Source of the DNA: CAYPHY01 sp964410625
Lineage (GTDB): Bacteria; Chloroflexota; Anaerolineae; Promineifilales; Promineifilaceae
Direction of reading: 5' to 3'
DNA length: 64,000 nt
Assembly: GCA_964410625.1 (NCBI GenBank)
Contig: CAYPHY010000002.1
Span: forward strand, 124,001-188,000
Part shown: piece by piece, positions 40,218-49,265 of the stretch
Position numbering within the stretch: position 1 is the first letter of the stretch
Layout: the number at the start of each line of letters is the position of its first letter
Notes under the pieces: model-generated
Seen by the model: only the letters and a program-made list of their open reading frames with translations
Told to the model about the DNA's origin: nothing
Databases searched by the model: none
Made by a program: the position numbers and the translations under genes

Positions 40218-41852
40218 ATGTACGATGTTGTCATTCGCAATGGGTTGATCATTGACGGGAGCGGGGACGACCCTTATCCCGGTGGGGTAGCAATTCAGGA
40301 TGACAAGATAGTTGCTGTCGGCGAGGTAGACGGCCGCGCCCACCACACCATCAATGCCGACGGTCAGGCCATTGCCCCCGGTTTCATCAACATGATGTGC
40401 TGGGCCAACGAGTCATTGATCGCAGACGGCCGTTCCCAAAGCGACATCCGCCAGGGCGTGACGCTGGAGATTCACGGCGAAGGCTGGTCTATGGGGCCGC
40501 TGAATGATGAGTTGAAAGCCTACTTCAAATCGCGCCAGGGCGATATTCAGTATGACATCGAATGGACAACCCTCCGTGAGTACCTCGAATATCTTGTTCG
40601 TCGTGGCGTCTCTTGCAACGTCGCTTCCTTTGTCGGTGCGGGCGGCGTGCGCGGCAACGTCTTGGGCTTTGAAGACCGGCGGCCGACGGCCAACGAACTG
40701 GCACAAATGCAGCGCCTCGTCCGCCAGGCGATGGAAGAAGGGGCGGTGGGGCTGTCGGCCGCGCTGATTTATGCTCCCGACTCCTATGCTGATACGGATG
40801 AGTTAATTGCCTTGGCAAGCGTTGCCGCCGAATACGACGGCCTCTTCGCCGCCCATCTGCGTAGCGAGGGGGAGACGTTTTATGAAGCCCTGGATGAGTT
40901 CTTCACCATCCTCCGCGCCAGTGGCGTGCGCGGCGAGATTTACCACTTGAAAGCCTCCGGCCAGCGCAACTGGCACAAGATGGATGAGGTCATTCGCCGC
41001 ATCGAAGCGGCACGGGCGGAAGGGTTGCCGGTGACGGCCGATATGTACACCTACCACGCTTCTTCCACCGGTCTGGACGCGATTATGCCCGGTTGGGTGC
41101 AGGAAGGGGGGCACGACGCCTGGGTGGCGCGGTTGAAAGACCCAGATGTACGCCAGCGGTTGATGCAGGAGATTGTGGGGTTGGGGGATAGTACGGCCGA
41201 CGGCAACGGTTCGGTTGGGGAGAATTCCTATGTCGAGGCGGGGTCGGCCGACAATATCCTCCTCGGCGGCTTCCGCAATCCCGATCTCAAGCTGTTGTCG
41301 GGCAAGACATTGGCCGAAGTCGCTGCCATGCGCGGCACTTCCCCGCTGGAGACCGCCTTCGACCTGATTATCGAAGACAACAGCCGCGTCAGTTGCATCT
41401 ACTTCACTATGTCGGAGGAGAATGTGCGTAAGCAGATGGCCTTGCCCTGGGTCAGCTTCTGCTCCGACTCCGCTTCGCTCGCGCCCGAAGGGGTCTTTTT
41501 GCAAAACCATCCCCACCCACGTGCCTATGGCAGCTTTGCGCGGGTCTTGGGGAAGTACGTCCGTGAGGAGCAGGTGCTAACGCTTCAAGACGCTGTCCGG
41601 CGGTTGGCGGCCTTACCGGCAGAGAACTTACGGTTGAAGGAACGCGGCCGCCTCCTCCCCGGCTACTACGCCGATGTGGTGGTCTTTGACCCCGCCACCA
41701 TCCAAGACCACGCCACCTTCACCCATCCCCACCAATACGCCACCGGCGTCAGCCATGTGCTGGTCAATGGCGTGCCGGTATTGCAGGAGGGGGAGCATAC
41801 GGGGGCAACGCCGGGGAGAGTCGTCACCCCTACGGGACGAAAACAAGCCTGA
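40218..41852 (+). CDS. N-acyl-D-amino-acid deacylase (D-aminoacylase) family amidohydrolase
   Basis: Amidohydrolase-superfamily protein, 544 residues. N-terminal beta-sandwich strand YDVVIRNGLIIDGSGDDPYP, core block GVTLEIHGEGWSMGPLN, LSAALIYAPDSYADTDEL, and C-terminal GRLLPGYYADVVVFDP are typical. The usual metal-binding HxH after strand 1 (GFIDxHxH) is replaced by GFINMMCWANESL, so the site differs from classical D-aminoacylase; other ligand residues such as His in AAHLRSEG remain. AGGAGG (40204-40209) supports ATG 40218 over TTG 40212. Real substrate unknown. Confidence 0.85.
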   Translation: MYDVVIRNGLIIDGSGDDPYPGGVAIQDDKIVAVGEVDGRAHHTINADGQAIAPGFINMMCWANESLIADGRSQSDIRQGVTLEIHGEGWSMGPLNDELKAYFKSRQGDIQYDIEWTTLREYLEYLVRRGVSCNVASFVGAGGVRGNVLGFEDRRPTANELAQMQRLVRQAMEEGAVGLSAALIYAPDSYADTDELIALASVAAEYDGLFAAHLRSEGETFYEALDEFFTILRASGVRGEIYHLKASGQRNWHKMDEVIRRIEAARAEGLPVTADMYTYHASSTGLDAIMPGWVQEGGHDAWVARLKDPDVRQRLMQEIVGLGDSTADGNGSVGENSYVEAGSADNILLGGFRNPDLKLLSGKTLAEVAAMRGTSPLETAFDLIIEDNSRVSCIYFTMSEENVRKQMALPWVSFCSDSASLAPEGVFLQNHPHPRAYGSFARVLGKYVREEQVLTLQDAVRRLAALPAENLRLKERGRLLPGYYADVVVFDPATIQDHATFTHPHQYATGVSHVLVNGVPVLQEGEHTGATPGRVVTPTGRKQA

Positions 41853-41964
41853 AACTATCTCGATACTTAAATCTATTCATCCCCGTTCCTCGCGGCGCTA
41901 AAGCCACCGCGCTGGTAAGCGACGTACCCTCAAGGATACCCCTCACCAGCGGTGTACTCACCGC
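41853..41964. other. Short convergent intergenic region
   Basis: An imperfect stem CACCGCGCTGGT (near 41905) with ACCAGCGGTG (41945-41954) lies between the convergent amidohydrolase and oxidoreductase genes. It may terminate both; no T-run is obvious. Confidence 0.35.
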
Positions 41965-43236
41965 CTACTCGCCACGCTCTCCCCTCTGCCGAAACTCGTC
42001 CATGTCAACGACATGGCCCTGCAGACGGGACTCCTCGGCCGCAAAAGCCAGCAAATGACTTTCCAGCGATTCACGAGCGGAGGTAAGGGGAATGGCATCC
42101 CCACGCATGGCGCGGATGAAGCTCTGCACGATGCCAAAGTCGCCGCCGCCATGGCCGCTGGGGCCGGAAGGGATGTGGATCGCTTCGCAGCGGTTGGTCA
42201 GGTGATCATGGATTTCAATCCAGCCGCCGCGACTGACAAACTTGCCGCGTAAGGTGGCGCGTGTGCCATCATAGCGCATCGTGCGTCCTTCCTCGTGGCT
42301 ATGACCGTGCATAAACAGCACGGCCGTCGCCCCTCCGTCAAATTCCATGTTCACCGTCTGGTGGTCTACGACATCATTATCACAATGGTAGACACAACGG
42401 CCGTAAGGCCCCGTCTCCAACGCTCGGTGCCGCGCAGCCAAGCTCAGATCGGCGCTGAGGGCGACGACCGGCCAACTGTCGTCATCGGGGTTCAAATAAA
42501 GACGCCGGGCGTTAAAGGAGCACGCCTCCGCCGCCGGGCAACCATCGGTACAGCGCAAGGTTGCGCCCGGCGGGGCATTTTCCGCGCGGAAGTGCATCAG
42601 CGAACCGAAGGAGTGTAGCCGCCGGACGGGACGGCCGATGTTCCAACAGAGAATATCCAGGTCGTGGCAGCACTTCGCCAGGATCATTGGACTGGATGCG
42701 GCCGTGTTGGCCCAATTCCCACGCACAAAGCTATGGGCCATGTGCCAATAGACGACGTTCTCGCGGTGTTCGACGGTGATGATCTCCCCCAGGAGGCCGG
42801 AAGCCAGGATGTCGTGGAGGGTGGAAAAGAAGGGGGTATAGCGCAAGACGTGGCAGACTTGCAACATGCGCCCCAGACGTTCGGCCGTTTGCACCAGATG
42901 GACCGTCTCCGCCAGCCGCGTCGTCATTGGCTTTTCCAGCAGGACATCATAACCCGCTTCCAGTGCCGCCAGCGTGGAGGGGTAATGCATCTGGTCTTGG
43001 GTCATGTTGAACAGCACATCGGCCATTTGGCCTTGGGCCAACAGCGCTTCCCAACTGGCAAACTGCCGCTCTGGGGCCAGGTTGTGGGCCTGGGCGAAGC
43101 GTGCGCGGCGGATTGGGTCCGGTTCAGCCACCGCTACAAATTGCAACTCAGCGGGATAGGTCAGCGCATAAGGGCCATACACATGCAGCCCGCGCATACC
43201 CGCGCCGAGGAGAACGGCTGTTAATGGTTTAGTCAC
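41965..43236 (-). CDS. Gfo/Idh/MocA family NAD(P)-dependent oxidoreductase
   Basis: 423 residues. Rossmann motif VLLGAGMRGLHVYGPYA near the N-terminus, VAVAEPDPIRRARFA, and the catalytic-region motif LLEKPMTT (EKP) with the following LVQTAERLGRMLQVCHVLRY mark the family. A Cys-containing segment with TDGCPAAEACSF and VYHCDNDVVDHQTV distinguishes it within the family. These enzymes oxidise or reduce sugars and their derivatives; the neighbouring polysaccharide genes fit a sugar role but do not prove it. The start is GTG with GGAGG 7 nt upstream. Confidence 0.9.
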   Translation of the reverse strand: MTKPLTAVLLGAGMRGLHVYGPYALTYPAELQFVAVAEPDPIRRARFAQAHNLAPERQFASWEALLAQGQMADVLFNMTQDQMHYPSTLAALEAGYDVLLEKPMTTRLAETVHLVQTAERLGRMLQVCHVLRYTPFFSTLHDILASGLLGEIITVEHRENVVYWHMAHSFVRGNWANTAASSPMILAKCCHDLDILCWNIGRPVRRLHSFGSLMHFRAENAPPGATLRCTDGCPAAEACSFNARRLYLNPDDDSWPVVALSADLSLAARHRALETGPYGRCVYHCDNDVVDHQTVNMEFDGGATAVLFMHGHSHEEGRTMRYDGTRATLRGKFVSRGGWIEIHDHLTNRCEAIHIPSGPSGHGGGDFGIVQSFIRAMRGDAIPLTSARESLESHLLAFAAEESRLQGHVVDMDEFRQRGERGE

Positions 43237-43434
43237 TCACTCGCCTCCACCGTCCCCATACCCAATGCCGGAAAAGGCCGCCACACGGCCGAGCGCCTGC
43301 AACGGCCGCAACTGCTCTTCAAATGTATTCGTCCCATGCTCATAACACTACCTCGACCTCTTTGTTCTGGCGAATTTACCCTTGTTTTTGCAATTTTTCG
43401 AGAAATGCTACCCAACGGGTACAGTTGACGGCAT
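43237..43434 (-). other. Gap upstream of the oxidoreductase, with a possible gene remnant
   Basis: No complete gene is convincing. One minus-strand frame (about 43345-43245) reads EHGTNTFEEQLRPLQALGRV then AAFSGIGYGDGG and looks protein-like, with two CGGCCG hexamers, but lacks a start and is short. A 60-codon ATG frame overlapping it in another register looks like a shadow. A decayed gene end is possible. Confidence 0.3.
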
Positions 43435-43470
43435 AAAAAAGCCCGCAGATCGAATCGATCTGCGGGCTTT
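43435..43470 (-). terminator. Intrinsic terminator of the minus-strand glycan locus
   Basis: AAAGCCCGCAGATCGA (43438-43453) pairs with its complement (43455-43470). The minus-strand reading ends in a T-run (43440-43435). It lies 34 nt beyond the stop of the GT4 gene. Confidence 0.9.
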
Positions 43471-43504
43471 AGGCTTTAGCTTTACTGCCTGATAGAAATG
43501 TCGC

Positions 43505-44710
43505 TTACCGGCCGCCGAGCTGCTCCACCAGCGCGACATACGCCGCCCCTAGCCTGGTCCAATTGTATCGCTCATTAAAGGTCTTTGTCCCCTGTGCCAG
43601 AACATCCACCCGTTCCTGGCATTGTGCCAATTCGCGAATACACCGCGCCAGGTCGGCCGCATCCCCCGGCTCGAACAACGCCACCATCGTATCCCCGAAG
43701 TAGCTCTCAATCGCCGTTGTTCGCGCGGCGATCGCCGGAACCCCCAACGCCGCATACTCCATCAGTTTCGTCGGCAACAGCCCGTCGGTAAAGGGATCAT
43801 TGCGATAGGGGACGATGCCCACATCGGCCGCGCGAATGATCCCCGGTAGCTCTTCCGCCGGCCGCAACTCATCATAAATCGTCACTTGACCATTTAGCCG
43901 AAGCGACTGCTTCATCTGCAACAACTCATCCACGAAATCCCCCTTACCCAGAATGGTCAGATGCACATCGGGGAGATCGGCGCGAAGTTGAGCAATCGCC
44001 TGCAACGCCAAATCCAGGCCGTAGCGTTGGACGATAGTCCCATGATAGATCAGGCGCAGGGCTGAATCCGGGCGAGAACGGCCGCTTCCCTCCTCCACCT
44101 CATAAAAAATGCGGTCGTCAGCCACATTCATCACCACGCTACATTTTTCGGCCGCCACCCCACGCTCGATCAACGTCCGCCGCCAATGTTCGCTGACCGT
44201 AATCACATGGTCGGCAAAGCGGCAGGATAACTGCTCCTGCCAGATGACCAGCCGCACCATCCAGTTATTCAAGTCGCTATTGAACCGGGCGGCATAAAAC
44301 TCAGGCATCAAGTCATGGAGATCGAGAATCAGTCGCGCCCCGACCAACTTCGGCACAAGCGCGGCGAAGACCAGGAAATCGGGGAGGTTGTGGACTTGCA
44401 CCACGCCGTATCGTCGCCGGAATTGGAGTGTTGCCAGTTTCGCCAATACCAGCACAAAGAAGGTCAGGTACTCCAACAACTGCACCGCCAGCCCACTCTT
44501 TTTGTGTCGTTGCACCGGCAGGCGGTAGATGTTGATCCCGGCTTCCCCCTCAAACGCCGCTTCCCCGGCATCGCGCAAGCAGAGGATGTCCACCTCATAA
44601 CCGCGATCAACCAGGGCGCGGGCTTCGCGCTCCACGCGAGTTTCCCCCAATGGATAATAGGCATGGACTACCATGCAGTGGGTAGGCGGCCGACGCTGTC
44701 CCTCGCTCAC
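43505..44710 (-). CDS. Glycosyltransferase family 4
   Basis: 401-residue GT-B glycosyltransferase. The N-terminal acceptor domain has VVHAYYPLGETRVEREARAL. The C-terminal donor domain has YHGTIVQRYGLDLALQAIAQ and the E-x7-E-like region GLLPTKLMEYAALGVPAIA that binds the nucleotide sugar. The start is GTG overlapping the upstream gene's stop by 4 nt (GTGA), so translation is coupled to the FemAB/GNAT-like protein. It is the last gene before the terminator. Confidence 0.92.
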   Translation of the reverse strand: MSEGQRRPPTHCMVVHAYYPLGETRVEREARALVDRGYEVDILCLRDAGEAAFEGEAGINIYRLPVQRHKKSGLAVQLLEYLTFFVLVLAKLATLQFRRRYGVVQVHNLPDFLVFAALVPKLVGARLILDLHDLMPEFYAARFNSDLNNWMVRLVIWQEQLSCRFADHVITVSEHWRRTLIERGVAAEKCSVVMNVADDRIFYEVEEGSGRSRPDSALRLIYHGTIVQRYGLDLALQAIAQLRADLPDVHLTILGKGDFVDELLQMKQSLRLNGQVTIYDELRPAEELPGIIRAADVGIVPYRNDPFTDGLLPTKLMEYAALGVPAIAARTTAIESYFGDTMVALFEPGDAADLARCIRELAQCQERVDVLAQGTKTFNERYNWTRLGAAYVALVEQLGGR

Positions 44711-45711
44711 AGCAACCCCCGCACCATCTGATATCCCTTCTGGCTCAGTTGCAGCCGCAGTGGAGCGTGGACGCGGACATTACGGCCGAAATTCACCAAC
44801 TCGCCGCCAAACTTCGCCTTAAAGTCGCGCACGCCGTACTCCTCATCCGGTCGGCCGCCCCCGCCAAAGTCAAACAAGTGGCATCCCGTCCGGCTGCCAT
44901 GCTCCAGCGCGTGCCAGACCAGCAGATCGGCCGGGCGATAGGCCGAATAATCGCGCAACGTCCCGGTGTACCAATAGAGCAGAACGCCCTTATAGCGCAA
45001 TAGCGTCAGCGCACCGGTCGCCACCCCGTCCACTTTGGCGATGAAGATGTTGATCATCTCCCGCGGCCGCAAAACCGCATAGGCCGCCTCAAATAGCGAT
45101 TGATCGGGCAACGGCACCTGGATGCGCTTATACACCTCTTTCAAGACGGCATAGACGGCTGGTATGTCCCCCTTATCTTCAATCTCTTCGACCACCACAT
45201 CAGAACGAATAGCCTTCTTCACATTACGACGAGCATTGGCGTTGATCGCGCCCCAGATTTCCGTTGGCGGCCGTTGCAAGTTGATCAGGAAATTCAAATG
45301 CTCCTCATACACAAAGCCCTGTTGCTTCAGCACCGGCTGTAATCCATTCAAGTCAGCCATATTACGCATCTCGGTAAAGAGGACGCTGCCCCTGACCGAC
45401 CGGTTATACGTTTTCAGCAGCAAATCCAACGCCCGCTCCCCTTCCCAACCCGGCGCACACAACACACTCCCATAGGCTACCGTCCGTGTCGTGATCAGCC
45501 GCAATGGGCCATCCAGCAAACTGATCTGCACCGGCACAAACAGCGCCAGCGGGCAACCGCGGCCGTCCACGGCCGCCCACAAAGCCGGTTGGTGCCCCTG
45601 CGTCTGGGCAAAGACCCTAAACATCTCCGGCGTGTGGAAGATATTGCCCTGCGGATGGTTCTCCACAAACGCCTGCCACCGCCCTTCATCCAACTGTCGC
45701 ACAACTTGCAT
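44707..45711 (-). CDS. FemAB/GNAT-like acyltransferase (peptidoglycan-bridge or polysaccharide type)
   Basis: About 334 residues. It resembles the FemAB-like GNAT proteins often found in exopolysaccharide clusters: FVENHPQGNIFHTPEMFRVF at the N-terminus, INANARRNVKKAIR in the middle, and GVLLYWYTGTLRDYSAYRPA followed by DLLVWHALEHGSRTGCHLFD in the C-terminal acyltransferase fold. It may attach an amino acid or acyl group to a glycan or lipid-linked precursor. An in-frame GTG at 45735 is read from a palindromic repeat; ATG 45711 is preferred. It overlaps the GT4 gene by 4 nt. Confidence 0.85.
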   Translation of the reverse strand: MQVVRQLDEGRWQAFVENHPQGNIFHTPEMFRVFAQTQGHQPALWAAVDGRGCPLALFVPVQISLLDGPLRLITTRTVAYGSVLCAPGWEGERALDLLLKTYNRSVRGSVLFTEMRNMADLNGLQPVLKQQGFVYEEHLNFLINLQRPPTEIWGAINANARRNVKKAIRSDVVVEEIEDKGDIPAVYAVLKEVYKRIQVPLPDQSLFEAAYAVLRPREMINIFIAKVDGVATGALTLLRYKGVLLYWYTGTLRDYSAYRPADLLVWHALEHGSRTGCHLFDFGGGGRPDEEYGVRDFKAKFGGELVNFGRNVRVHAPLRLQLSQKGYQMVRGLL

Positions 45712-45729
45712 TTCGACCTGGCTTCCTTC

Positions 45730-45809
45730 AACCACGGATCAAACGGATCAATACGGATTTTAAGCCAAGAAATCCGTGACCATCCGTAAAATCCGTGTCA
45801 TCCGTGGTT
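45730..45809. repeat. Intergenic palindromic repeat (AACCACGGAT type)
   Basis: AACCACGGAT (45730-45739) and ATCCGTGGTT (45800-45809) bound reiterated ATCCGT words, as at 26080-26168. Confidence 0.85.
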
Positions 45810-45844
45810 GACTGGTTGATTGATTGAATGATGCTTGACTGAGG

Positions 45845-46867
45845 TTAATTAAACAGTCCCCGGTTGGACTCGATCCATTTCCACAACTTCACCAGCCCTT
45901 GTGGGAGCGAGGTTCGCGGCCGCCAGCCCAGATCACGCGCTGCCTTGCGAATATCGCTAACATAGACCAGTTGGTCCCCCGGCCGCCAACCCGCATACAC
46001 CACCGGAATAGGATAGCCAGCCAACATTTCCAGCGCCGGACCAAACTCAGACCAGATCGAAACCGTATTCTCCGGCCCGCCGCCGATGTTATACACCTGC
46101 CCGGCGGCCATATTGATCCGCGCCGCCGCCGCTTCATAGGCATTGATCAAATCATCAATCCACAACACATCCCGCACTTGCTTACCGTTGCCGTAGACAG
46201 TGACCGGCCGGCCCATTTGCGCCGCAATGCAAAAATGAGCCAACCAACCCTGGTCTTCCACCCCTAACTGGCGCGTACCATAGATGCACGATTGGCGCAT
46301 AACCACCGTCCGCAGATTGTAAATACGGGCATAATCGCGAACGTATTGATCACCGCTACCCTTTGAGCAGCCATAGGGAGAGTGAAAATCGAGATGGCGC
46401 GTTTCGGCAATGCCGTATGGTTGGTCGGCATAGCGATATTGCGTCTCCTCCTCAATAATCTCGATATCCTCCATCCCGCCATAGACTTTGTTTGTCGAAG
46501 CATAGAACAGGATGGCGTTTGGGGCGGCGTTGCGCATCACTTCCAACATATTAAAGGTGCCCAAAGCGTTGATTTCAAAATCTTCACGCGGATTCCTGAC
46601 CGACGTTGTCACCGCTACCTGCCCGGCCATGTGGTAAATACGCTCCACATCGGGCGGCACGGCCGCGCACAACGCTTCAAAGTCACGAATATCGCCGTAG
46701 ACCATCGTCAGCCGGTCGCCATGATTCTCGCGCAGCCAGCCTAGATTGCTCTCCGTGCCTTTGCGGGACATATTATCAAAAATGATGACATCCTCCCCCC
46801 GTCGTAAATGATAATCGGCCAGATTACAGCCAATGAAGCCAGCGCCACCCGTTATGAAAATCTTCAT
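45845..46867 (-). CDS. NAD-dependent sugar epimerase, CDP-paratose 2-epimerase (tyvelose epimerase)-like
   Basis: Extended short-chain dehydrogenase, 341 residues. N-terminus MKIFITGGAGFIGCNLADYH binds NAD. ILFYASTNKVYGGMEDI and VVMRQSCIYGTRQLGVEDQG with WLAHFC are characteristic of CDP-paratose 2-epimerases, which make CDP-tyvelose. The family's YGCSKGSGDQYVRDYARIY carries the catalytic Tyr-Lys pair (YxxxK). ATG 46873 and 46867 are both possible; 46867 gives the typical start. It points to an unusual 3,6-dideoxyhexose in the glycan, although related enzymes acting on other sugars exist. Confidence 0.87.
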   Translation of the reverse strand: MKIFITGGAGFIGCNLADYHLRRGEDVIIFDNMSRKGTESNLGWLRENHGDRLTMVYGDIRDFEALCAAVPPDVERIYHMAGQVAVTTSVRNPREDFEINALGTFNMLEVMRNAAPNAILFYASTNKVYGGMEDIEIIEEETQYRYADQPYGIAETRHLDFHSPYGCSKGSGDQYVRDYARIYNLRTVVMRQSCIYGTRQLGVEDQGWLAHFCIAAQMGRPVTVYGNGKQVRDVLWIDDLINAYEAAAARINMAAGQVYNIGGGPENTVSIWSEFGPALEMLAGYPIPVVYAGWRPGDQLVYVSDIRKAARDLGWRPRTSLPQGLVKLWKWIESNRGLFN

Positions 46868-46905
46868 CTCCATTGTTCTCCTTGCCCTCAAGCGAGACCG
46901 GCTGC

Positions 46906-48210
46906 CTAGCGCCCCAAAAGGCGCAGTCCATAGTCCCAGATGGTTAATGCGTCAATGTCGCCGGTAATTGCTAAGGCACTACGCGCCCCATGCGGCCACC
47001 GGCCGAGCCGTACAAGTGGAAACCGCCCCTGCTCAATTTGCTTGAGCAACGGCCGTTCATCCTCTGTTGAAAAGCGTGGGTAATCTAAATAAATAACATG
47101 TTGCTGATCATCTTCCGCCTGCTCAAAGATATAGCCTTGCTGGCGCAGAAAAGTGATCAGACCGGGTGAAGAGGAGTGAGACACCCCAATAAACGGTCTT
47201 TTGGTGCTTCGGTTACAAAGTATGCTGAATGCTAAGGCTTTTACGCGACAATACTCGTCGTCCCAGGCTTCCGTCGGAGCGCCAACGACGACGACCCCAC
47301 GCGCTAACATCGCGATGCCATCAGCCCCGTCTACGTGGATACGTATCTCACCCTCTTCACCAGGCGAGATGCTCACTGAGCGGTTGATGTGGGCCAACCA
47401 CCAATGGGCTATCTCATCTAAACGCGCAATCCACACGCCGGGTGACAGCGCGCGTGCCGCACGTAGGGTGGCAACCAGTGCCGGTTCGCACAGATAAATC
47501 CGCTCAGGATGGAGACCAAGCGTGAACAACTCACCCTGCCGATAGGTCTCCTCCAACATTGCCAGCCACAGTTCTTTCTTGCTTTCCGCCGTATCAAGCT
47601 TCAAGCGGTCAATCAGTCCCTCGTCATCCGGCACACTATAGGGAATCCGCACCAGCCCCTCCTCAAGACGGGGCAATGCCGGATAGACGGCCGCCGGTAA
47701 AGAGCCATAAAAGTCGAGGACACGGTGATACGCCTCTGTCGCCAGCCCATTCACCACATCAAAAGCCAGGCTTTGGCTACTGTCATAGAGGAAACCGGAT
47801 TGGCGAGCGGCCGTCATCGTATCGCCATTCGACCGCAGGTAGGGGCTACGAAACCCCTGGCAGGCCACGCCCCGCTGCTCAAAAAGGTGGCGGGCCTTGG
47901 CAAAATGCTCTAGCTGCTGCTCAAGCGACAACTGGCTATGGTCAACATGATAGTAGCCGTGGACGGCAAACTCGATATTCTGCGCCTGGTACTTTTCCAC
48001 CACGCCCCGGCTCCGCGCCAGGGCGACGCTGGTGATCGGGAAAGTGGCGCCGCAGTTAAATTGGCGCAATATCTGGCTGAAGTGGGCCAGGATGTGGTCC
48101 ATCTTCGCCGCTGTCCATCCATAGCGGCTTTGGATAGTTCGGCCGCGCCGCAGCGCGTTCAGCGTGCCCTTGCCTTTAGCGGCAACGAGAAGCGGTGTCA
48201 CGGGGGTCAT
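46906..48210 (-). CDS. Polysaccharide deacetylase (NodB-like) family protein
   Basis: 434 residues. The NodB-like region holds FAVHGYYHVDHSQLSLEQQL (His-x-x-x-His-like metal site) and CQGFRSPYLRSNGDT (substrate groove), as in carbohydrate esterase family 4. The C-terminal half is beta-rich and less familiar. It probably removes N-acetyl groups from the locus's glycan. The first Asp motif is not obvious, so activity is less sure than fold. Start ATG overlaps the upstream GT stop (ATGA). Confidence 0.83.
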   Translation of the reverse strand: MTPVTPLLVAAKGKGTLNALRRGRTIQSRYGWTAAKMDHILAHFSQILRQFNCGATFPITSVALARSRGVVEKYQAQNIEFAVHGYYHVDHSQLSLEQQLEHFAKARHLFEQRGVACQGFRSPYLRSNGDTMTAARQSGFLYDSSQSLAFDVVNGLATEAYHRVLDFYGSLPAAVYPALPRLEEGLVRIPYSVPDDEGLIDRLKLDTAESKKELWLAMLEETYRQGELFTLGLHPERIYLCEPALVATLRAARALSPGVWIARLDEIAHWWLAHINRSVSISPGEEGEIRIHVDGADGIAMLARGVVVVGAPTEAWDDEYCRVKALAFSILCNRSTKRPFIGVSHSSSPGLITFLRQQGYIFEQAEDDQQHVIYLDYPRFSTEDERPLLKQIEQGRFPLVRLGRWPHGARSALAITGDIDALTIWDYGLRLLGR

Positions 48211-49265
48211 AATGGTAAGTCACGGACCTTCTGTGGTTTCTGTGGGTTCTGCGGGCCGGGCGTCCCACGATAGGAGTTGATAATCATCTGCTTGAGCTGT
48301 CCCAGACGCAGCTTCCATTCGCGCTGGCTCTCTTGCCGCAACGCAACAACCTCGGCCGCCAACTCCGCCTGCCGTTGTTGTGCTTCCAGAATGCCCAGGT
48401 GGATGCTCTCGGCCGAATTGCTGACGTAGATCGTCCCCTTCGCAAAGACCTCGCGCAGATAAGACCAGTCAGAGGTGATCAGCGGTTTGCCCACCGCCAC
48501 CGCCTCGCAACCCGCCAGTTGCAGCGTATGGTCGCGCGTGGTCAAAACCATCACCGCGTCCACCGCACGCAACAAACCGGGATAGTGGCGATAGGGATCG
48601 AGAAAGCCGGTGAAGGTCACATTCGCCGGGGCCGCCTCAAAAAAGGCGGCCGATCGCTTGCGCTTGTCGCCAGTAATGTAGAAGTGGACATCGGGCAGGG
48701 CGGCCGCCGCTTGCAACACCTCCTCAAGCGGTTCATCCGGCGCAAACGTGCCGATGAAGGCCACATTAAATCTAGCCTCTGGCTCAATGGCAAAGGGTTC
48801 CGTTTCCGGCAAGTCGAGGAAGGGATCAAACATCACCAGCGCGTGCGCCCCCCATGAACGAACGACATCCGCCCAATGCTGGTTGGTGACGATGTTCGTC
48901 ACCGCCCGCCTTGCCAGGAACTTCTGCAACGGCAACGCCCAATCCCAAACAGCATCAAAGGCGGCGCTGTGATAGTGCAGCACAAATTTAGCCCGGCTTA
49001 GCAAGGTGTAGAGATAGACCGCCAACCCGCAGATAAAGGGGGGATTCTGGACGTGGACGGCCGACGGCCGCTCCCGCAACAACACATACCATGTACGCAA
49101 CGTCTGCAAGATATACTTCAACGGCGCGTGCGGGGGCGACTGAAAGCGCAGGTAGTGGATACAATACAGCTTGCCGCCTAGCTCCTGGGCAAAGGTATCG
49201 CTCATCCGGCTATAGGGTGCCCAGGAAACGGCCAACCACTTGGGTTCTGTTCGAGAAATATTCAT
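48207..49265 (-). CDS. Glycosyltransferase, GT4/GT-B type
   Basis: 352 residues. N-terminal part LAVSWAPYSRMSDTFAQELG and VHVQNPPFICGLAVYLYTLL; donor domain ARFNVAFIGTFAPDEPLEEV, with the sugar-nucleotide region LAGCEAVAVGKPLITSD. The C-terminal 50 residues form a basic, helical extension. It overlaps both neighbours by 4 nt (48207-48210 and 49262-49265), giving a translationally coupled beta-helix protein, GT and deacetylase unit. Confidence 0.88.
   Translation of the reverse strand: MNISRTEPKWLAVSWAPYSRMSDTFAQELGGKLYCIHYLRFQSPPHAPLKYILQTLRTWYVLLRERPSAVHVQNPPFICGLAVYLYTLLSRAKFVLHYHSAAFDAVWDWALPLQKFLARRAVTNIVTNQHWADVVRSWGAHALVMFDPFLDLPETEPFAIEPEARFNVAFIGTFAPDEPLEEVLQAAAALPDVHFYITGDKRKRSAAFFEAAPANVTFTGFLDPYRHYPGLLRAVDAVMVLTTRDHTLQLAGCEAVAVGKPLITSDWSYLREVFAKGTIYVSNSAESIHLGILEAQQRQAELAAEVVALRQESQREWKLRLGQLKQMIINSYRGTPGPQNPQKPQKVRDLPL

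Noticed and set aside
43233..43415. 60-codon minus-strand frame overlapping the oxidoreductase start by GTGA
   Set aside because: Composition is not protein-like, no domain, and a different frame across the same DNA looks more coding; probably chance or remnant.
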